Positions 1 to 9,040 of a stretch of DNA of 64,000 bases are shown here, piece by piece. The position numbers and the translations under genes were made by a program. Under the pieces are notes generated by a model. It made no database searches. It saw nothing but the letters and a program-made list of their open reading frames with translations, and was not told the origin of the DNA. The first letter of the stretch is position 1. Every line of letters starts with the position of its first letter. Source of the DNA: Microbacterium proteolyticum (lineage in GTDB: Bacteria; Actinomycetota; Actinomycetes; Actinomycetales; Microbacteriaceae); NCBI RefSeq assembly GCF_014192415.1, contig NZ_JACHXY010000001.1, forward strand, positions 1,116,001 to 1,180,000, written 5' to 3'.

Positions 1-148
1 CGCCACCGGCGGCGCCGACATCGACGCCCATCCCTGGCGGCTGCTCGAGCGCGACGCCGTCGACCCGGGCGCGGTCGAGCGCGCCGAGCGCAAGGGCGGC
101 CATCTCGTGGCGGTCGCCGCCGACCTCGGTGCCGCCATCACCCGCTGA
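1..148 (+). CDS. C-terminal fragment of an unrecognised protein
   Basis: An open frame enters from the left edge and ends with TGA at 146-148. It gives about 48 residues ending DLGAAITR. The composition is Ala/Asp/Arg rich with a helical pattern. The fragment is too short to assign to a family and I do not recognise it. The codon use matches the neighbours (nearly all G/C third positions), which supports real coding. Confidence 0.5.
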   Translation, partial: ATGGADIDAHPWRLLERDAVDPGAVERAERKGGHLVAVAADLGAAITR

Positions 149-326
149 CCCCGCCCTCCCCGGCCCGGTTCGGAGCCGGGCGTCCGGATCGGCCGTGCGG
201 AACTCCGGAGGAACGGCGGCACCGGTCGCCCGAACCTGAAATCGCCCCCGCGGAGGCCGGATCCCCGGAGTTCGGTAGGCGGTGCGCCCGATCCCCTCCC
301 GCCGCGGCGCGCCCACCGCCGCCGGG
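149..326. repeat. Convergent intergenic region with a distant inverted repeat
   Basis: This gap separates the truncated forward gene from the reverse MTHFR-like gene. A perfect 9-bp inverted repeat GAACTCCGG / CCGGAGTTC (200-208 and 265-273) encloses about 56 bp that also contains smaller GC-rich palindromes. The convergent position suits a bidirectional terminator or a repeat element. No open frame in it looks like a gene. Confidence 0.4.
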
Positions 327-1349
327 TCAGCGCACGCGCCGCGCGACCTCCGCGAGCGCCTCGGCGAACGACTCCTCGGCGCCCTCGCGACCGCCCGACA
401 GGTTGACGCCGACGACGCCGGGGAGTGCGAGCATCTCCTCGGCGAGCGCGACGGAGAGGGCGATCCCCTCGGCCCGTGGATCGCGCGCGTCGCGGATGCG
501 ACCGAGAAACCCCTCGGGCAGCACGAGAGTGGTGAACGACTCCAGCAGGTCGGCCGAGGCCTCGTCGACGACGACGGGGATGCACGGGATGAACCGGATG
601 CCGTCGCCCACCTCGTCGATGAACCGGCGCACGGGCGCCGCGCCGCCGGCGTGGTTGACGAAGCAGACGTCGGCACCGGCGCGCAGCTTCTCGCGCAGGC
701 GCGCCGCGCGTCGCTCGACGGGAGGAGCAGCCGGCGATGCCGCGACCGAGACGACGTGACCCGCCGCGCGCGCCAGGGCCGTCGCCTCGGTGGAGTCGAG
801 GTCGAAGACGGCGGCGGCGTCGGGGCGGTCCCCCTTTCGGGTGTGATCACCGGTCACGCAGTGCACCCCGGCCACTCCCTCGACGGCGAGAGCTTCGAGC
901 TCGCCCTCGATCGCGACGCGGTTGCGGTCGCGCATGTTCACGCCGCTCCAGACGCGCAGCCCCCGCCGCTGCAGTAGGTGCGCGCGGTACGCGGGAGGGA
1001 ACTGCACCCGAGCGCTTCCCGCGTCGCCGGCGAGCACGGCATCCACCTCTCCCGACAACACGGCGGCGCACGCGTCGATGGATGCCACGCTCAACGCCCG
1101 CGCGGGAAGGTCCGCCACCACCCACGCTCGCGTGCCGAGAGCGGCGAGGGTGCCGGCTGCGGCATCCGTGCGCGGCGACGGCGGCACGATGGTCTCGCGG
1201 TCCACACCCGTCCACGGCACCGTCGGGCGGTGCAGGAATGCGCAGCGGTGGGCGGGGTCGATCTCGCACGAGCCGTCGAAGCCCACACCGCCGCACGGGC
1301 CGTACTCCATGTGCTTGGGGCACACGTCGATGAGGGGCAGCAGGGTCAT
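327..1349 (-). CDS. Methylenetetrahydrofolate reductase-like protein with N-terminal Cys-rich MTHFR_C domain
   Basis: The 340-residue protein opens with a Cys-rich segment (C10-P-K-H-M, GPCGG around C19, then C28 and C36). This resembles the MTHFR_C zinc/FeS-type domain that usually follows or accompanies MetF-like TIM barrels. The remainder (about 80-340) resembles the flavin-dependent MTHFR barrel, with GVHCVTGDHTRKGD and GADVCFVNHAGG segments. It probably acts in one-carbon folate metabolism or a related methyl-transfer step, but the exact substrate is uncertain. The start is supported by a TACACT -10 element six bases upstream, implying a leaderless mRNA. It diverges from the xanthine dehydrogenase operon. 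Confidence 0.75.
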   Translation of the reverse strand: MTLLPLIDVCPKHMEYGPCGGVGFDGSCEIDPAHRCAFLHRPTVPWTGVDRETIVPPSPRTDAAAGTLAALGTRAWVVADLPARALSVASIDACAAVLSGEVDAVLAGDAGSARVQFPPAYRAHLLQRRGLRVWSGVNMRDRNRVAIEGELEALAVEGVAGVHCVTGDHTRKGDRPDAAAVFDLDSTEATALARAAGHVVSVAASPAAPPVERRAARLREKLRAGADVCFVNHAGGAAPVRRFIDEVGDGIRFIPCIPVVVDEASADLLESFTTLVLPEGFLGRIRDARDPRAEGIALSVALAEEMLALPGVVGVNLSGGREGAEESFAEALAEVARRVR

Positions 1350-1355
1350 GACCGG

Positions 1356-1361
1356 AGTGTA
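1356..1361 (-). promoter_or_regulatory. -10 element (TACACT) of leaderless MTHFR-like gene
   Basis: TACACT on the minus strand ends six bases before the ATG at 1349, the same geometry as many other genes in this window. It implies transcription starts at or next to the start codon. Confidence 0.45.
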
Positions 1362-1380
1362 GGGAGCACGTGTTTCGACC

Positions 1381-1401
1381 GATGTTCATGGCGGCAACAT
1401 T
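1381..1401. promoter_or_regulatory. Purine-regulon operator copy 1 (GATGTT-N9-AACATT)
   Basis: The inverted repeat GATGTT-CATGGCGGC-AACATT lies between the divergent MTHFR-like gene and the pyridoxamine-oxidase/xanthine dehydrogenase operon. The same half sites and the same 9-bp spacer recur at 14711-14731 (before allB) and 18433-18453 (before uraD). A TACGCT -10-like sequence follows at about 1420, so the site would overlap the -35 region. Confidence 0.55.
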
Positions 1402-1456
1402 GTGGAAACGAGCACTCCTTACGCTCGGCGGTACCCGCAGCCTCTCGGAGGTCACC

Positions 1457-2071
1457 ATGATCACAGCCGGAACGTCGTTCGGTTCCGACGTCGACGACAT
1501 CGACGCGCTCGTCGACGACCCTCTCGCACTACTGGTGCGCTGGCTCCCCGCGCACGACAGCGAGCTCCGCCCGCTCGCCGCGCTCTCGACCATCGGTCGC
1601 GACGGCATCCCCTCCCTCCGGCACGTGCTCGTGAGCGATCAAGATCCCACCGGTCTGTACTTTCACACCGACTCCGCCAGCGAGAAGGTCGCCGAGATCG
1701 CCGCGAACCCCGTCGCCGCCCTGTCGGTGGCCTGGCCCGAGCTGGGTCGGCAGCTGGTGGTGCGGGGCATCGTCGAGCGCGTGAGCAACGCCTCCGCGGC
1801 CGAGACCTACCGCCGGCGGTCGCGGTACCTGCAGCTGCTGGCGTGGCTGAACACGAACGACAACGCCCGCCTGCCGGCGTACGACCGCCGGCACCTGTGG
1901 GCCGAGTTCGACGAGGCGCACCCGACGCTCGATCCTCCGGAGCGATGGGCCGGGTTCCGCGTCCGCCCCCTGACGCTGACGTTCTGGCGCGGCGATCTGC
2001 TCGGTCAGAGCGTCCGACAGCAGTACACGCTCACCGACGGCCGGTGGTCGGGACGGATCCTGGCGGGCTGA
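1457..2071 (+). CDS. Pyridoxamine 5'-phosphate oxidase-like flavoprotein
   Basis: The 204-residue protein has the flavin split-barrel pattern of PNPOx enzymes: ATI-like strand LAALSTIGRDGIPSLRHVL, then GLYFHTDSASEKVAEIAANP and a C-terminal WRGD/RQQYTL segment that resembles the PNPOx dimerisation region. It probably binds FMN; whether it oxidises pyridoxamine phosphate is not shown by sequence alone. An earlier in-frame ATG exists at 1370. The ATG at 1457 is preferred because GGAGGT lies just upstream and because the 1370 start would run through the operator. It is followed after 3 bp by the xanthine dehydrogenase FAD subunit, so it heads that operon. Confidence 0.75.
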   Translation: MITAGTSFGSDVDDIDALVDDPLALLVRWLPAHDSELRPLAALSTIGRDGIPSLRHVLVSDQDPTGLYFHTDSASEKVAEIAANPVAALSVAWPELGRQLVVRGIVERVSNASAAETYRRRSRYLQLLAWLNTNDNARLPAYDRRHLWAEFDEAHPTLDPPERWAGFRVRPLTLTFWRGDLLGQSVRQQYTLTDGRWSGRILAG

Positions 2072-2074
2072 CGC

Positions 2075-2908
2075 ATGGACATCACCACTGTCACCTCGTT
2101 CCGCTCCGCCCGCACGCGCGACGACCTCACCCTCGGCCCCGGCGAGGTCGTCATCGCCGGGGGGACCTGGCTCATGAGCGAGCCGCAGCCCGGCACGACG
2201 GGCTTCGTCGACCTCACGACGTTGGGCTGGCCCGACATCGAGATCACGGCCGAGGGCCTGCGCATCGGCGCGACCTGCACGATCGCGCGCCTGCTCGCCT
2301 GGGCCGAGCGCGACGCACCCGCCGCCTGGACCTCTCTCGCACTCGCCCGTCCCTCCGCCGACGCGCTGCTGGCGTCCTTCAAGATCTGGAACACCGCCAC
2401 CGTCGGCGGAAACGTCTGCCAGGCCTTCGCCGCGGGGGCGATGATCGCGCTGCTCTCGACCCTGGATGCCACGGCGCTGATCTGGACGCCCGACGGCGGC
2501 GAGCGCGTGATCGCGGTGGCCGACCTCGTGATCGACAACGCCGCGACCTCGCTCGCGCCGGGCGAAGTGGTGCGCGCCCTCGACATCCCGGCCCATGCCC
2601 TCGGCGCCCGCGTCGGCCTGCACAAGATCGCCCTGGCCGAGCTCGGCCGATCGGGCGCGGTCGTCACCGCCCGGGTCGACCCCGACGGATCCGCCGTATT
2701 CGTGGTGACCGCGGCGGTGCGCCGGCCCCGGGTCCTCCGCTTCGGGCGCATCCCCGGGGCGGGCGAGCTGCGAGATGCCGTGGCCAGCGCCACCGACTTC
2801 TACACCGACCCGCTGGGCAGCGCCGACTGGCGTCGCGGCGTGAGCGTGGTGCTCGCAGAGCGGGTGCGCCAGGGTCTGGCGCGTGACCTGCAGGAGGGCG
2901 CCGCGTGA
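2075..2908 (+). CDS. Xanthine dehydrogenase FAD-binding subunit
   Basis: The 277-residue protein matches the FAD-binding subunit family of molybdenum hydroxylases (CoxM/XdhB-FAD type). The FAD pyrophosphate loop VIAGGTWL is near residue 30, and the second family signature, in TVGGNVCQAFAAGAMIALL, is around 110-127. It would carry electrons from the FeS centres to NAD+ or another acceptor. It starts 3 bp after the PNPOx-like gene and its TGA overlaps a GTG of a small frame (2905). Context with uraD, uraH and allantoin genes supports xanthine/hypoxanthine as substrate rather than CO or nicotinate. Confidence 0.85.
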   Translation: MDITTVTSFRSARTRDDLTLGPGEVVIAGGTWLMSEPQPGTTGFVDLTTLGWPDIEITAEGLRIGATCTIARLLAWAERDAPAAWTSLALARPSADALLASFKIWNTATVGGNVCQAFAAGAMIALLSTLDATALIWTPDGGERVIAVADLVIDNAATSLAPGEVVRALDIPAHALGARVGLHKIALAELGRSGAVVTARVDPDGSAVFVVTAAVRRPRVLRFGRIPGAGELRDAVASATDFYTDPLGSADWRRGVSVVLAERVRQGLARDLQEGAA

Positions 2909-3066
2909 GCATCGGTCTCGTCACCCCGGCCGATGACGCGCCGATCTCCGGAGGAATCACGATCGCGTACCCCGTTGCGCCCCTCAGCCCGACCCGCCAC
3001 GACACGATCACCGGAGAACGGCCCGCCGGGCGCCCCGACGTTCTCCGTCGAGGAGCCCGCACGTGA
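2905..3066 (+). CDS. Possible 53-residue coupled small ORF between xanthine dehydrogenase genes
   Basis: A GTG overlapping the stop of the FAD subunit opens a 53-codon frame. It ends in a TGA that overlaps the GTG start of the FeS-Mo subunit. It reads [17 protein letters not shown]... and ends RRGART. I recognise no domain. The GTGA joints on both sides match the coupling style of this genome and argue for translation. In such GC-rich DNA, open frames are common by chance. It may be a real small protein or only a ribosome relay between the two subunits. Confidence 0.3.
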   Translation: MSIGLVTPADDAPISGGITIAYPVAPLSPTRHDTITGERPAGRPDVLRRGART

Positions 3067-6008
3067 GATTCGAGATCAACGGCATCCCCGTCGACGCGGA
3101 GCCGAGGCCGGGCCAGAGCGCGCGCACGCTCCTGCGCGAGACGGGCCATGTCGAGGTGAAGAAGGGATGCGACGCGGGCGACTGCGGCGCGTGCTCGGTG
3201 CTGCTGGACGGCGATCCGACGCACTCCTGCATCATTCCGGCCATGCGCCTCGAAGGACGCGCGATCACCACCGCGGCGGGACTCGCCCCGGGCGACGAGC
3301 TGCATCCCGTGCAGGAGGCCCTGGCGACCGGGTTCGGTTTCCAGTGCGGCTTCTGCTCGCCGGGGATGAGCGTGACCGCGTCGACGCTGAGCCCCGCCGA
3401 CCTCGATGATCTCGACCGGCGTATGAAGGGCAACCTCTGCCGCTGCACGGGTTACCGCCCGATCCGCGAGGCCATCCGCGAGTCCGTGCTGGGGCCGGTG
3501 CGCGAGACCGGGGCGGGCTGCCACCCCGGCGCGGCGGCCGGCGGCACGGGGTCGTCCGGATGTCCGACCCCCATCCCGACCGGCGCACCATCCGCCCCGG
3601 GAGCGCACTGCGGCCCCGGCGATCCTGCAGATGGACCACCCACCGGCCTGGTCGGCACCTCGGCCGTGCCCGAGGCCGCCCGGCGCATCGTCCAGGGCCG
3701 CGAGCCGTTCACCTTCGACGAACCCGTGCCCGGCGGCCCGCCCCTCGTGCTGCGGGTGGTGGTCTCGCCTCACGCACACGCCCGCGTGCGTGCGATCCAC
3801 ACCGCGGCCGCCCTCGCCGTACCGGGGGTCGTCGCGGTCTTCACCCACCACGACGTGCCCGACCTGCGGTACTCGACGGGCCGCCATGAGCATCGCACTG
3901 ACGATCCCGACGACACGCGCATGCTCGACGACGTCGTGCGCCACGTCGGTCAGCGCGTGGTCGCGGTGGTCGCCGAAACGGCGGAAGCGGCGGATGCCGG
4001 ATGCCGCGCGGTCGTCGTCGACTACGACGTGCTGCCCGCCGTGTTCGACCCCGAAGAGGCCCGCCGCCCGGGCGCCCCGCTGCTGCACCCCGACCGCACG
4101 CCCGCGGAACGGGTCATGGCAGCCGGGCGCAACGTCGTCGCCGGCTTCCACACCGGTCACGGCGGCGACGTCGACGCGGCGCTCGCGGAGAGCCACACCA
4201 CCGTCACCGGCGAGTGGCGGTCGTCGCGCGTCACCCACGCGGCCCTCGAGACGCATGGCGCCGTGGGGTGGCTCGACGACGACGGGCGTCTCGTCATCCG
4301 ATCGTCCACGCAGGTGCCCTTCCTCGCGCGCGACGAGCTCGCCCACATCTTCGGCCTCGAGCGCGATCGCGTCCGCGTGTTCGCCACGCGGGTCGGCGGG
4401 GGCTTCGGCGGCAAGCAGGAGCTGTTCACCGAAGACCTCACGGCGCTGGCCGTGCTGAAACTCGGACGCCCGGTGGCGTACGAGTTCTCGCGAACCGACC
4501 AGTTCGTCCGAGCGTCGCTGCGGCATCCGATGCGGGTGCGCGTGACCCTCGGATCGGATGCCGGGGGCACCCTCACCGCGATGAAGATCGACGTGCTCAG
4601 CGACACCGGCGCGTACGGCAATCACGCGATCGGAGTGCTGTTCCACTCGTGCGCCGAATCGACCACGCTGTACCGGGTGCCGGTGAAGTGGATCGACGCC
4701 GAGGCGGTCTACACGAACAACCCGCCGTCGGGGGCGTTCCGCGGCTACGGGCTCGGACAGGTGGTGTTCGCCGTCGAGTCGGCGCTCGACGCCCTCGCCG
4801 TGGAGCTGGACATCGACCCGTTCGATCTCCGCCGCATCAACGCCGTGCGCGAGGGCGACCCGCTGCACCCCGACGACGACAAGTACGAGGAAGACCTGAT
4901 CTGGGGCAGTTACGGCCTCGACCAGTGCCTCGACCTCGCCGAGGGCGCCCTGCGTCGCGGCAACGGTGTCGACGCCCCCGACGGCTGGCTCGTCGGCGAG
5001 GGGATGGCAGCGTCCATGATCGCCACCATGGCGCCCCGGGGCCACATCGCGCACACCACCGCGACCCTGCGTCCCGACGGCACCTACCTGCTGCGGGTGG
5101 GCACGGCCGAGTTCGGCAACGGCACCTCGACCGTGCACCGGCAGATCGCCGCGACCGTGCTGGACGCCCCCCTCGACCGTCTCGAACTGTGGGCCGCCGA
5201 CACCGACGCGGTGCGGCACGACACGGGTGCCTTCGCCTCCGCCGGCACCGTCGTGGCCGGCAAGGCGCTCTTCGGCGCCTGCACGGCCTTGCGACGACGG
5301 ATGGTCGAGATCGCGACGGAATTGGCGGGAGGCGATGCCGCGGGGGGCAGGGCATCCGTGGCAGGCGGGGGCGCGGCATCCGTGGCCGGCGGCGGCGCAG
5401 GGGGCGCGGCATCCGGCGCCGGAAGCCTCGGCGCGGAGCTCGTGGCATCCGGAGTGCGCGTGGGAGACGAGATCGTGACGTGGGAGCGGATCATCGCCGC
5501 GGCCCCCGCCGGGTATCAGACCATCGACGGGCTGACCGCAGACGGCGCGGAATTCGGCGACTATCGCTCGCTCGCGTTCAACGTTCACGCGGCGCGTGTG
5601 GCCGTCGATCCCGAGACGGGCACGGTGAAGGTGCTCCAGTCGATCCAGTCCGCCGATGCCGGCGTCGTCATCAATCCGGCGCAGTGCCGCGGTCAGGTCG
5701 AGGGCGGCGTGGCCCAGGGCCTCGGCGGGGCGCTGTACGAGGAGGTGTACGTCGAGGACGGGGTGGTGCAGAACCCGGTGTTCCGCACGTACCGCGTGCC
5801 CCAGTTCGCCGACGTGCCCGACACCGAGGTGTACTTCGCGGAGACCGACGACACGCTGGGTCCGTTCGGCGCGAAGTCGATGAGCGAGTCGCCCTACAAC
5901 CCGGTGGGAGCGGCGATCGGCAACGCCGTGTCGCGGGCTCTCGGGCGCCGGGGGTACGAGCTGCCGTTCTCGCGGGATCGCGTGTGGAGGTTGGCCGGCG
6001 GGGAGTGA
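3063..6008 (+). CDS. Xanthine dehydrogenase, fused 2Fe-2S and molybdopterin-binding subunits
   Basis: The 981-residue protein joins two parts normally encoded separately. Residues 1-135 form the double 2Fe-2S domain with C36, C41, C44, C56 (plant type) and C95, C98, C126, C128. A Gly/Pro/Ala-rich linker of about 50 residues follows. Residues of about 205-981 are the molybdopterin domain, with [21 protein letters not shown] and near the C-terminus KSMSESP, where E942 sits at the place of the catalytic Glu. A Gly/Ala/Ser-rich insertion lies around 757-797. With the FAD subunit it would oxidise hypoxanthine and xanthine to urate in the cytoplasm. The GTG start overlaps the previous small frame. 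Confidence 0.88.
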   Translation: MRFEINGIPVDAEPRPGQSARTLLRETGHVEVKKGCDAGDCGACSVLLDGDPTHSCIIPAMRLEGRAITTAAGLAPGDELHPVQEALATGFGFQCGFCSPGMSVTASTLSPADLDDLDRRMKGNLCRCTGYRPIREAIRESVLGPVRETGAGCHPGAAAGGTGSSGCPTPIPTGAPSAPGAHCGPGDPADGPPTGLVGTSAVPEAARRIVQGREPFTFDEPVPGGPPLVLRVVVSPHAHARVRAIHTAAALAVPGVVAVFTHHDVPDLRYSTGRHEHRTDDPDDTRMLDDVVRHVGQRVVAVVAETAEAADAGCRAVVVDYDVLPAVFDPEEARRPGAPLLHPDRTPAERVMAAGRNVVAGFHTGHGGDVDAALAESHTTVTGEWRSSRVTHAALETHGAVGWLDDDGRLVIRSSTQVPFLARDELAHIFGLERDRVRVFATRVGGGFGGKQELFTEDLTALAVLKLGRPVAYEFSRTDQFVRASLRHPMRVRVTLGSDAGGTLTAMKIDVLSDTGAYGNHAIGVLFHSCAESTTLYRVPVKWIDAEAVYTNNPPSGAFRGYGLGQVVFAVESALDALAVELDIDPFDLRRINAVREGDPLHPDDDKYEEDLIWGSYGLDQCLDLAEGALRRGNGVDAPDGWLVGEGMAASMIATMAPRGHIAHTTATLRPDGTYLLRVGTAEFGNGTSTVHRQIAATVLDAPLDRLELWAADTDAVRHDTGAFASAGTVVAGKALFGACTALRRRMVEIATELAGGDAAGGRASVAGGGAASVAGGGAGGAASGAGSLGAELVASGVRVGDEIVTWERIIAAAPAGYQTIDGLTADGAEFGDYRSLAFNVHAARVAVDPETGTVKVLQSIQSADAGVVINPAQCRGQVEGGVAQGLGGALYEEVYVEDGVVQNPVFRTYRVPQFADVPDTEVYFAETDDTLGPFGAKSMSESPYNPVGAAIGNAVSRALGRRGYELPFSRDRVWRLAGGE

Positions 6009-6079
6009 GGCCTTCGCGCGGGCGAGACCGCGTGCACACGGTGACGGCGGGGGCGGCGAGGTGGGGCGGGGGCGGCGGC

Positions 6080-6182
6080 CTCGAGCAGTTCGGGGCCGGG
6101 GCTCGACGAGTTTGAGGCGGGGGCTCGACCAGTTCGGGGCGGGCTCGACGAGGGCGGGGCGGGCTCGACGACTTCGGGGCGC
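6080..6182. repeat. Degenerate ~21-bp tandem repeats
   Basis: About five imperfect copies of a unit like GGCTCGAC-SAGTTCGGGGC follow one another after the xanthine dehydrogenase gene. The last copy runs into the GGGGCG double palindrome at 6173. No coding role is evident. Confidence 0.6.
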
Positions 6183-6236
6183 GTTTCGCGCGTTGGGGCG
6201 GGCAGTATCCGCCCCAACGCGCCATCTCCGCCCCAA
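6173..6236. repeat. GGGGCG double-palindrome element, copy A
   Basis: Nested palindromes lie here: an outer pair TTCGGGGCG...CGCCCCAA and an inner pair TTGGGGCGG...CCGCCCCAA around AGTAT. The 64-bp layout recurs at 6351-6612 (three tandem copies), 14807-14869 and 18262-18326. Confidence 0.6.
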
Positions 6237-6347
6237 TGCTGATGCGCTCCCCCGACGCCCGCCGCACCCAGCTCGCCGCACTCTCCCTGCGGCAGCAAGT
6301 CCACGGCATCCCGCTGGCCCCGGCGCACCACCCACGGCCGCCAGGCC

Positions 6348-6622
6348 CGGTTCGGGGCACGTCTTGTGCACTGGGGCGACCGCAACCCGCCCCGCTGCAC
6401 AATCCCCGCCCCAACACGCGGGCCCGCTCGCACGACCGCCGGATCCGGATTCGGGGCACGATCTGCGCACCGGGGCGACCGCAACCCGCCCCGCTGCACA
6501 ATCCCCGCCCCAACACGCGGGCCCGCTCGCACGACCGCCGGATCCCGGTTCGGGGCACGTTTTGTGCACCGGGGCGACCGCAACCCGCCCCGCTGCACAA
6601 TCCCCGCCCCAACACGCGGCGC
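6348..6622. repeat. Three tandem 99-bp repeats, each holding a GGGGCG double palindrome
   Basis: The sequence starting CGGTTCGGGGCAC at 6348 recurs with an exact 99-bp period (TTCGGGGCAC or its variants at 6351, 6450 and 6549). Copies 1 and 2 are nearly identical over the whole unit; copy 3 loses similarity after about 75 bp. Each unit contains an outer GGGGCAC/GCCCC palindrome and an inner GGGGCG/CGCCCC palindrome. The whole 6009-6662 gap between the convergent xanthine dehydrogenase and PhzF genes contains no convincing gene; GC-rich frames through it translate to repeated Arg/Pro/Ala strings. Confidence 0.85.
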
Positions 6623-6662
6623 GCCTCCCCGCAGCCGCGGGTCGCCGCAACCCGGCCCGCGG

Positions 6663-7520
6663 TCAGAGCGGCGTCGCGCCGCCCCGCACCACGATGCCGC
6701 CGGATGCCGGGACCTCGACCTGCAGCACGCTCGGCCGACCGATGTGCCGCCCCTGCCGCACGGTGAAACCGAAGGGAGCGGGAACGCCGACGCGGTCACG
6801 CAGATACGCCCCCAGCGCGGCTGCGGCGGAGCCCGTGGCGGGGTCTTCGGTGATGCCTCCGACGGGGAAGAGGTTTCGGGCCTCGACGACGAGGCCGTCG
6901 GCGACGCCGCCCGCGACGTGCACCACGATGACGGTGCCCTTCCATCCGCGTTCGTCGAGGAGTTCCCGCATCGCGCCGGGATCGAAGGTGAACGTGTCGA
7001 ACACCTCCCGCGCGGTCACGGCGACGACCGGATGCAGGTTGCCGGCGAAGGACTGCGCCAGCGGCATCCGCTCGTCGAGGGCGTCGTGGGTCAGGCCCAT
7101 CAAGCCGAGCAGGCGGTCGGCCACCTCGGGCTCCAGGTCGATGATCCGCGGCTCGACGCTGGTGAAACCGGCGCCCATGGCACCCCCGGCGTCGCGCTCG
7201 GCGACCACGTCGACCGCGCCCGCGGCGGTGTCGAAGACGTAGCTGCCGGCGCCCTCGATCTCGGCGAGCGCGACCGCTGTCGCGATGGTGGCGTGTCCGC
7301 AGAAGGGCACCTCGTCGTCGGGCGAGAAGTACCGCACGGCGACGCGATCGCCTTCGCGCGCGGTCACGAACGCCGTCTCGGGGTGGCCGAGGTCAGCCGC
7401 GATGCGCTGCATCTGCGCGTCGTCGAGGGTCGTGGCATCCAGGACGACGCCCGCGGGGTTGCCACCTCCGGGTTCGGCGGCGAAGGCGAGCAGCTGCAGG
7501 ATGCCGGGTGTGTCGGTCAT
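6663..7520 (-). CDS. PhzF family isomerase/epimerase
   Basis: The 285-residue protein is a full-length PhzF-family member. Family marks are the N-terminal GGGNPAGVVLD (with the ETAF catalytic-Glu segment near residue 45), FCGHATIATAVAL and the C-terminal-half GGITEDPATGSAAAALGAYL. PhzF proteins are two-domain, diaminopimelate-epimerase-like proteins; most act as isomerases of unknown substrate, so no pathway is assigned. ATG 7520 is chosen because GAGAAT sits six bases upstream, like other leaderless starts here. It is the last reverse gene before the repeat region and 88 bp from allC, probably separately transcribed. Confidence 0.85.
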   Translation of the reverse strand: MTDTPGILQLLAFAAEPGGGNPAGVVLDATTLDDAQMQRIAADLGHPETAFVTAREGDRVAVRYFSPDDEVPFCGHATIATAVALAEIEGAGSYVFDTAAGAVDVVAERDAGGAMGAGFTSVEPRIIDLEPEVADRLLGLMGLTHDALDERMPLAQSFAGNLHPVVAVTAREVFDTFTFDPGAMRELLDERGWKGTVIVVHVAGGVADGLVVEARNLFPVGGITEDPATGSAAAALGAYLRDRVGVPAPFGFTVRQGRHIGRPSVLQVEVPASGGIVVRGGATPL

Positions 7521-7608
7521 TCCACGATTCTCGCGCAGGGCTCGCGGTGGATCCGAGGGCCGATCGGGGATGAGTGGACCTGTCGATGACCGACGTCGCG
7601 CGCCGGGT

Positions 7609-8892
7609 TCAGCGGGGCTCCGCCCCCAGGTGCAGCACCGCCTCGGCGAGTGCCCGCAGTCCCGCGGCGACGTCGGCACCGGTCACCGCCTCGTCGGGGT
7701 GATGGCTGATGCCGTCGGGGTTGCGCAGGAACAGCATGCCCACCTCGGTGATGGCCCCGATCGCCATCGCGTCGTGGCCGGCACGGCTGAACAGGGTCGG
7801 CGCCTCGCCGCCGATACCGGCGCGCACCACGTCTTGCAGCAGCGGGGCGCAGAAGACGGCCGGTGCGCTGTGCACCTCGCGGGCTCGCCAGCGCAGGCCG
7901 CGGCGGCCCATGATGGCATCGAGTTCGTGCGAGATCTCGTCCCACGTGTGGTCGCGGCTGGCGTCGAACTCGCCGCGCAGATCGAGCGAGAAGTGCGCCT
8001 CGCCGGGCACGACGTTCACCGCGCCGGGGAACGCCTCGAGCTGGCCGACGGTGCCGATGATGTGATGCTCGCCGCGGCAGATGCGCTCCACCGCGAGGGC
8101 CGCTTCGCTCGCACCGAGCAGGGCGTCGCGGCGCATGTCGTAGGGGGTGCCGCCGGCGTGCCGCGCCTCGCCCTCGACGACCAGCTGGAAGCGGCGCGCA
8201 GACGCGATCGACGACACGGCCGCGAGCGCCCGGCCGCTGCGGTGCAGCTCGGGCCCCTGCTCGATGTGCGCCTCCAGATAGGCGACGAGCTCGTCGGGGC
8301 GTCGTGCGGCCTCGCCGATGCGGCCCGGATCGAGCCCGAACTCGCGGAAGGCCTGGCGCAGCGTGTAGCCGTCGGCATCCATCAGGTCCCACCACGATGC
8401 GTCCCACTGTCCGGCGACCGCCGAGGAGCCGAGCAGGGCTTTGCCGAACCGCGTGCCCTCCTCGTCGCTGAAGGCGATGACCTCGAGCGCGAACGGGAAG
8501 GGACTGGACGCCGTGCCCTCGTCGTCGACCAGGCGGATGAGCCGCACGACCTCGAGGGCCATGAGCACCCCGACGATGCCGTCGAAGCGTCCGGCGTCGG
8601 GGACGGTGTCGAGGTGCGAGCCCATCAGCAGCGCCGGGGCGTCGGGGGCTCCGGCCGGGGCGAGGCGTCCGACCTGGTTGCCCGCGGCATCCTGTCTCGT
8701 GGTCATGCCGAGTTCGCGCATCCACTCCGCCGACAGGCGGTTGACCCGGGCGTGCTCGGGCGACAGGTACACGCGCGTGATGCTGCCCGGGGTCGCCGTG
8801 ACCCGGGCCAGCTCTTCGCACCGCCCCATGATCCGCCGCGCCGCCGAGGCGATGCGCTCGGGCGCGACCTGCAGGCGGGTCGTGGTGGTCAT
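7609..8892 (-). CDS. allC: Allantoate amidohydrolase (M20 family Zn hydrolase)
   Basis: The 427-residue protein belongs to the M20 allantoate amidohydrolase / N-carbamoylase group. It shows LMGSHLDTVPDAGRFDGI (metal ligand His and Asp), SDEEGTRFG (catalytic Glu pair), HIEQGPELH, and the late GHDAMAIGAI with its metal-binding His. It would hydrolyse allantoate to ureidoglycine, CO2 and ammonia. The frame stays open far upstream, but that stretch is Arg-rich repeat DNA, so the ATG at 8892 (MTTTTRL) is taken. It follows pucG after a 139-bp gap filled by a 66-bp tandem repeat and is probably the last gene of the allantoin operon. Confidence 0.88.
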   Translation of the reverse strand: MTTTTRLQVAPERIASAARRIMGRCEELARVTATPGSITRVYLSPEHARVNRLSAEWMRELGMTTRQDAAGNQVGRLAPAGAPDAPALLMGSHLDTVPDAGRFDGIVGVLMALEVVRLIRLVDDEGTASSPFPFALEVIAFSDEEGTRFGKALLGSSAVAGQWDASWWDLMDADGYTLRQAFREFGLDPGRIGEAARRPDELVAYLEAHIEQGPELHRSGRALAAVSSIASARRFQLVVEGEARHAGGTPYDMRRDALLGASEAALAVERICRGEHHIIGTVGQLEAFPGAVNVVPGEAHFSLDLRGEFDASRDHTWDEISHELDAIMGRRGLRWRAREVHSAPAVFCAPLLQDVVRAGIGGEAPTLFSRAGHDAMAIGAITEVGMLFLRNPDGISHHPDEAVTGADVAAGLRALAEAVLHLGAEPR

Positions 8893-8930
8893 GGTCGGGC
8901 CCCGCTCGCCGGGCCGGCGAGACCGGGCGG

Positions 8931-9040
8931 CCGCAGGACCGGCGCACGCCCGGCGAGGACGGCGCTCACGAGCGCAGGGCCTGCGATACCAGCCGGCCGC
9001 AGAACCGGCGCACACCCGGCGGGAACGGTGCTCACGAGCG
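8931..9040. repeat. 66-bp tandem duplication at the pucG 3' end
   Basis: CCGCAGGACCGGCGCACGCC starting at 8931 recurs as CCGCAGAACCGGCGCACACC at 8997, a 66-bp period. Both units end with GCTCACGAGCGC, which includes the pucG stop codon in the second copy. It looks like a duplicated gene tail lying between pucG and allC. Confidence 0.7.

Noticed and set aside
2664..6650. A 1328-codon reverse frame across the xanthine dehydrogenase operon
   Set aside because: It repeats an Ala/Gly/Arg string from the 99-bp repeats and runs antisense through clear FeS and Mo coding; no family match.
6009..6662. Protein-coding repeat gene in the gap after xanthine dehydrogenase
   Set aside because: Frames are open because of GC content and a period divisible by three, but none has a start, ribosome site or domain; palindromes explain the sequence better.
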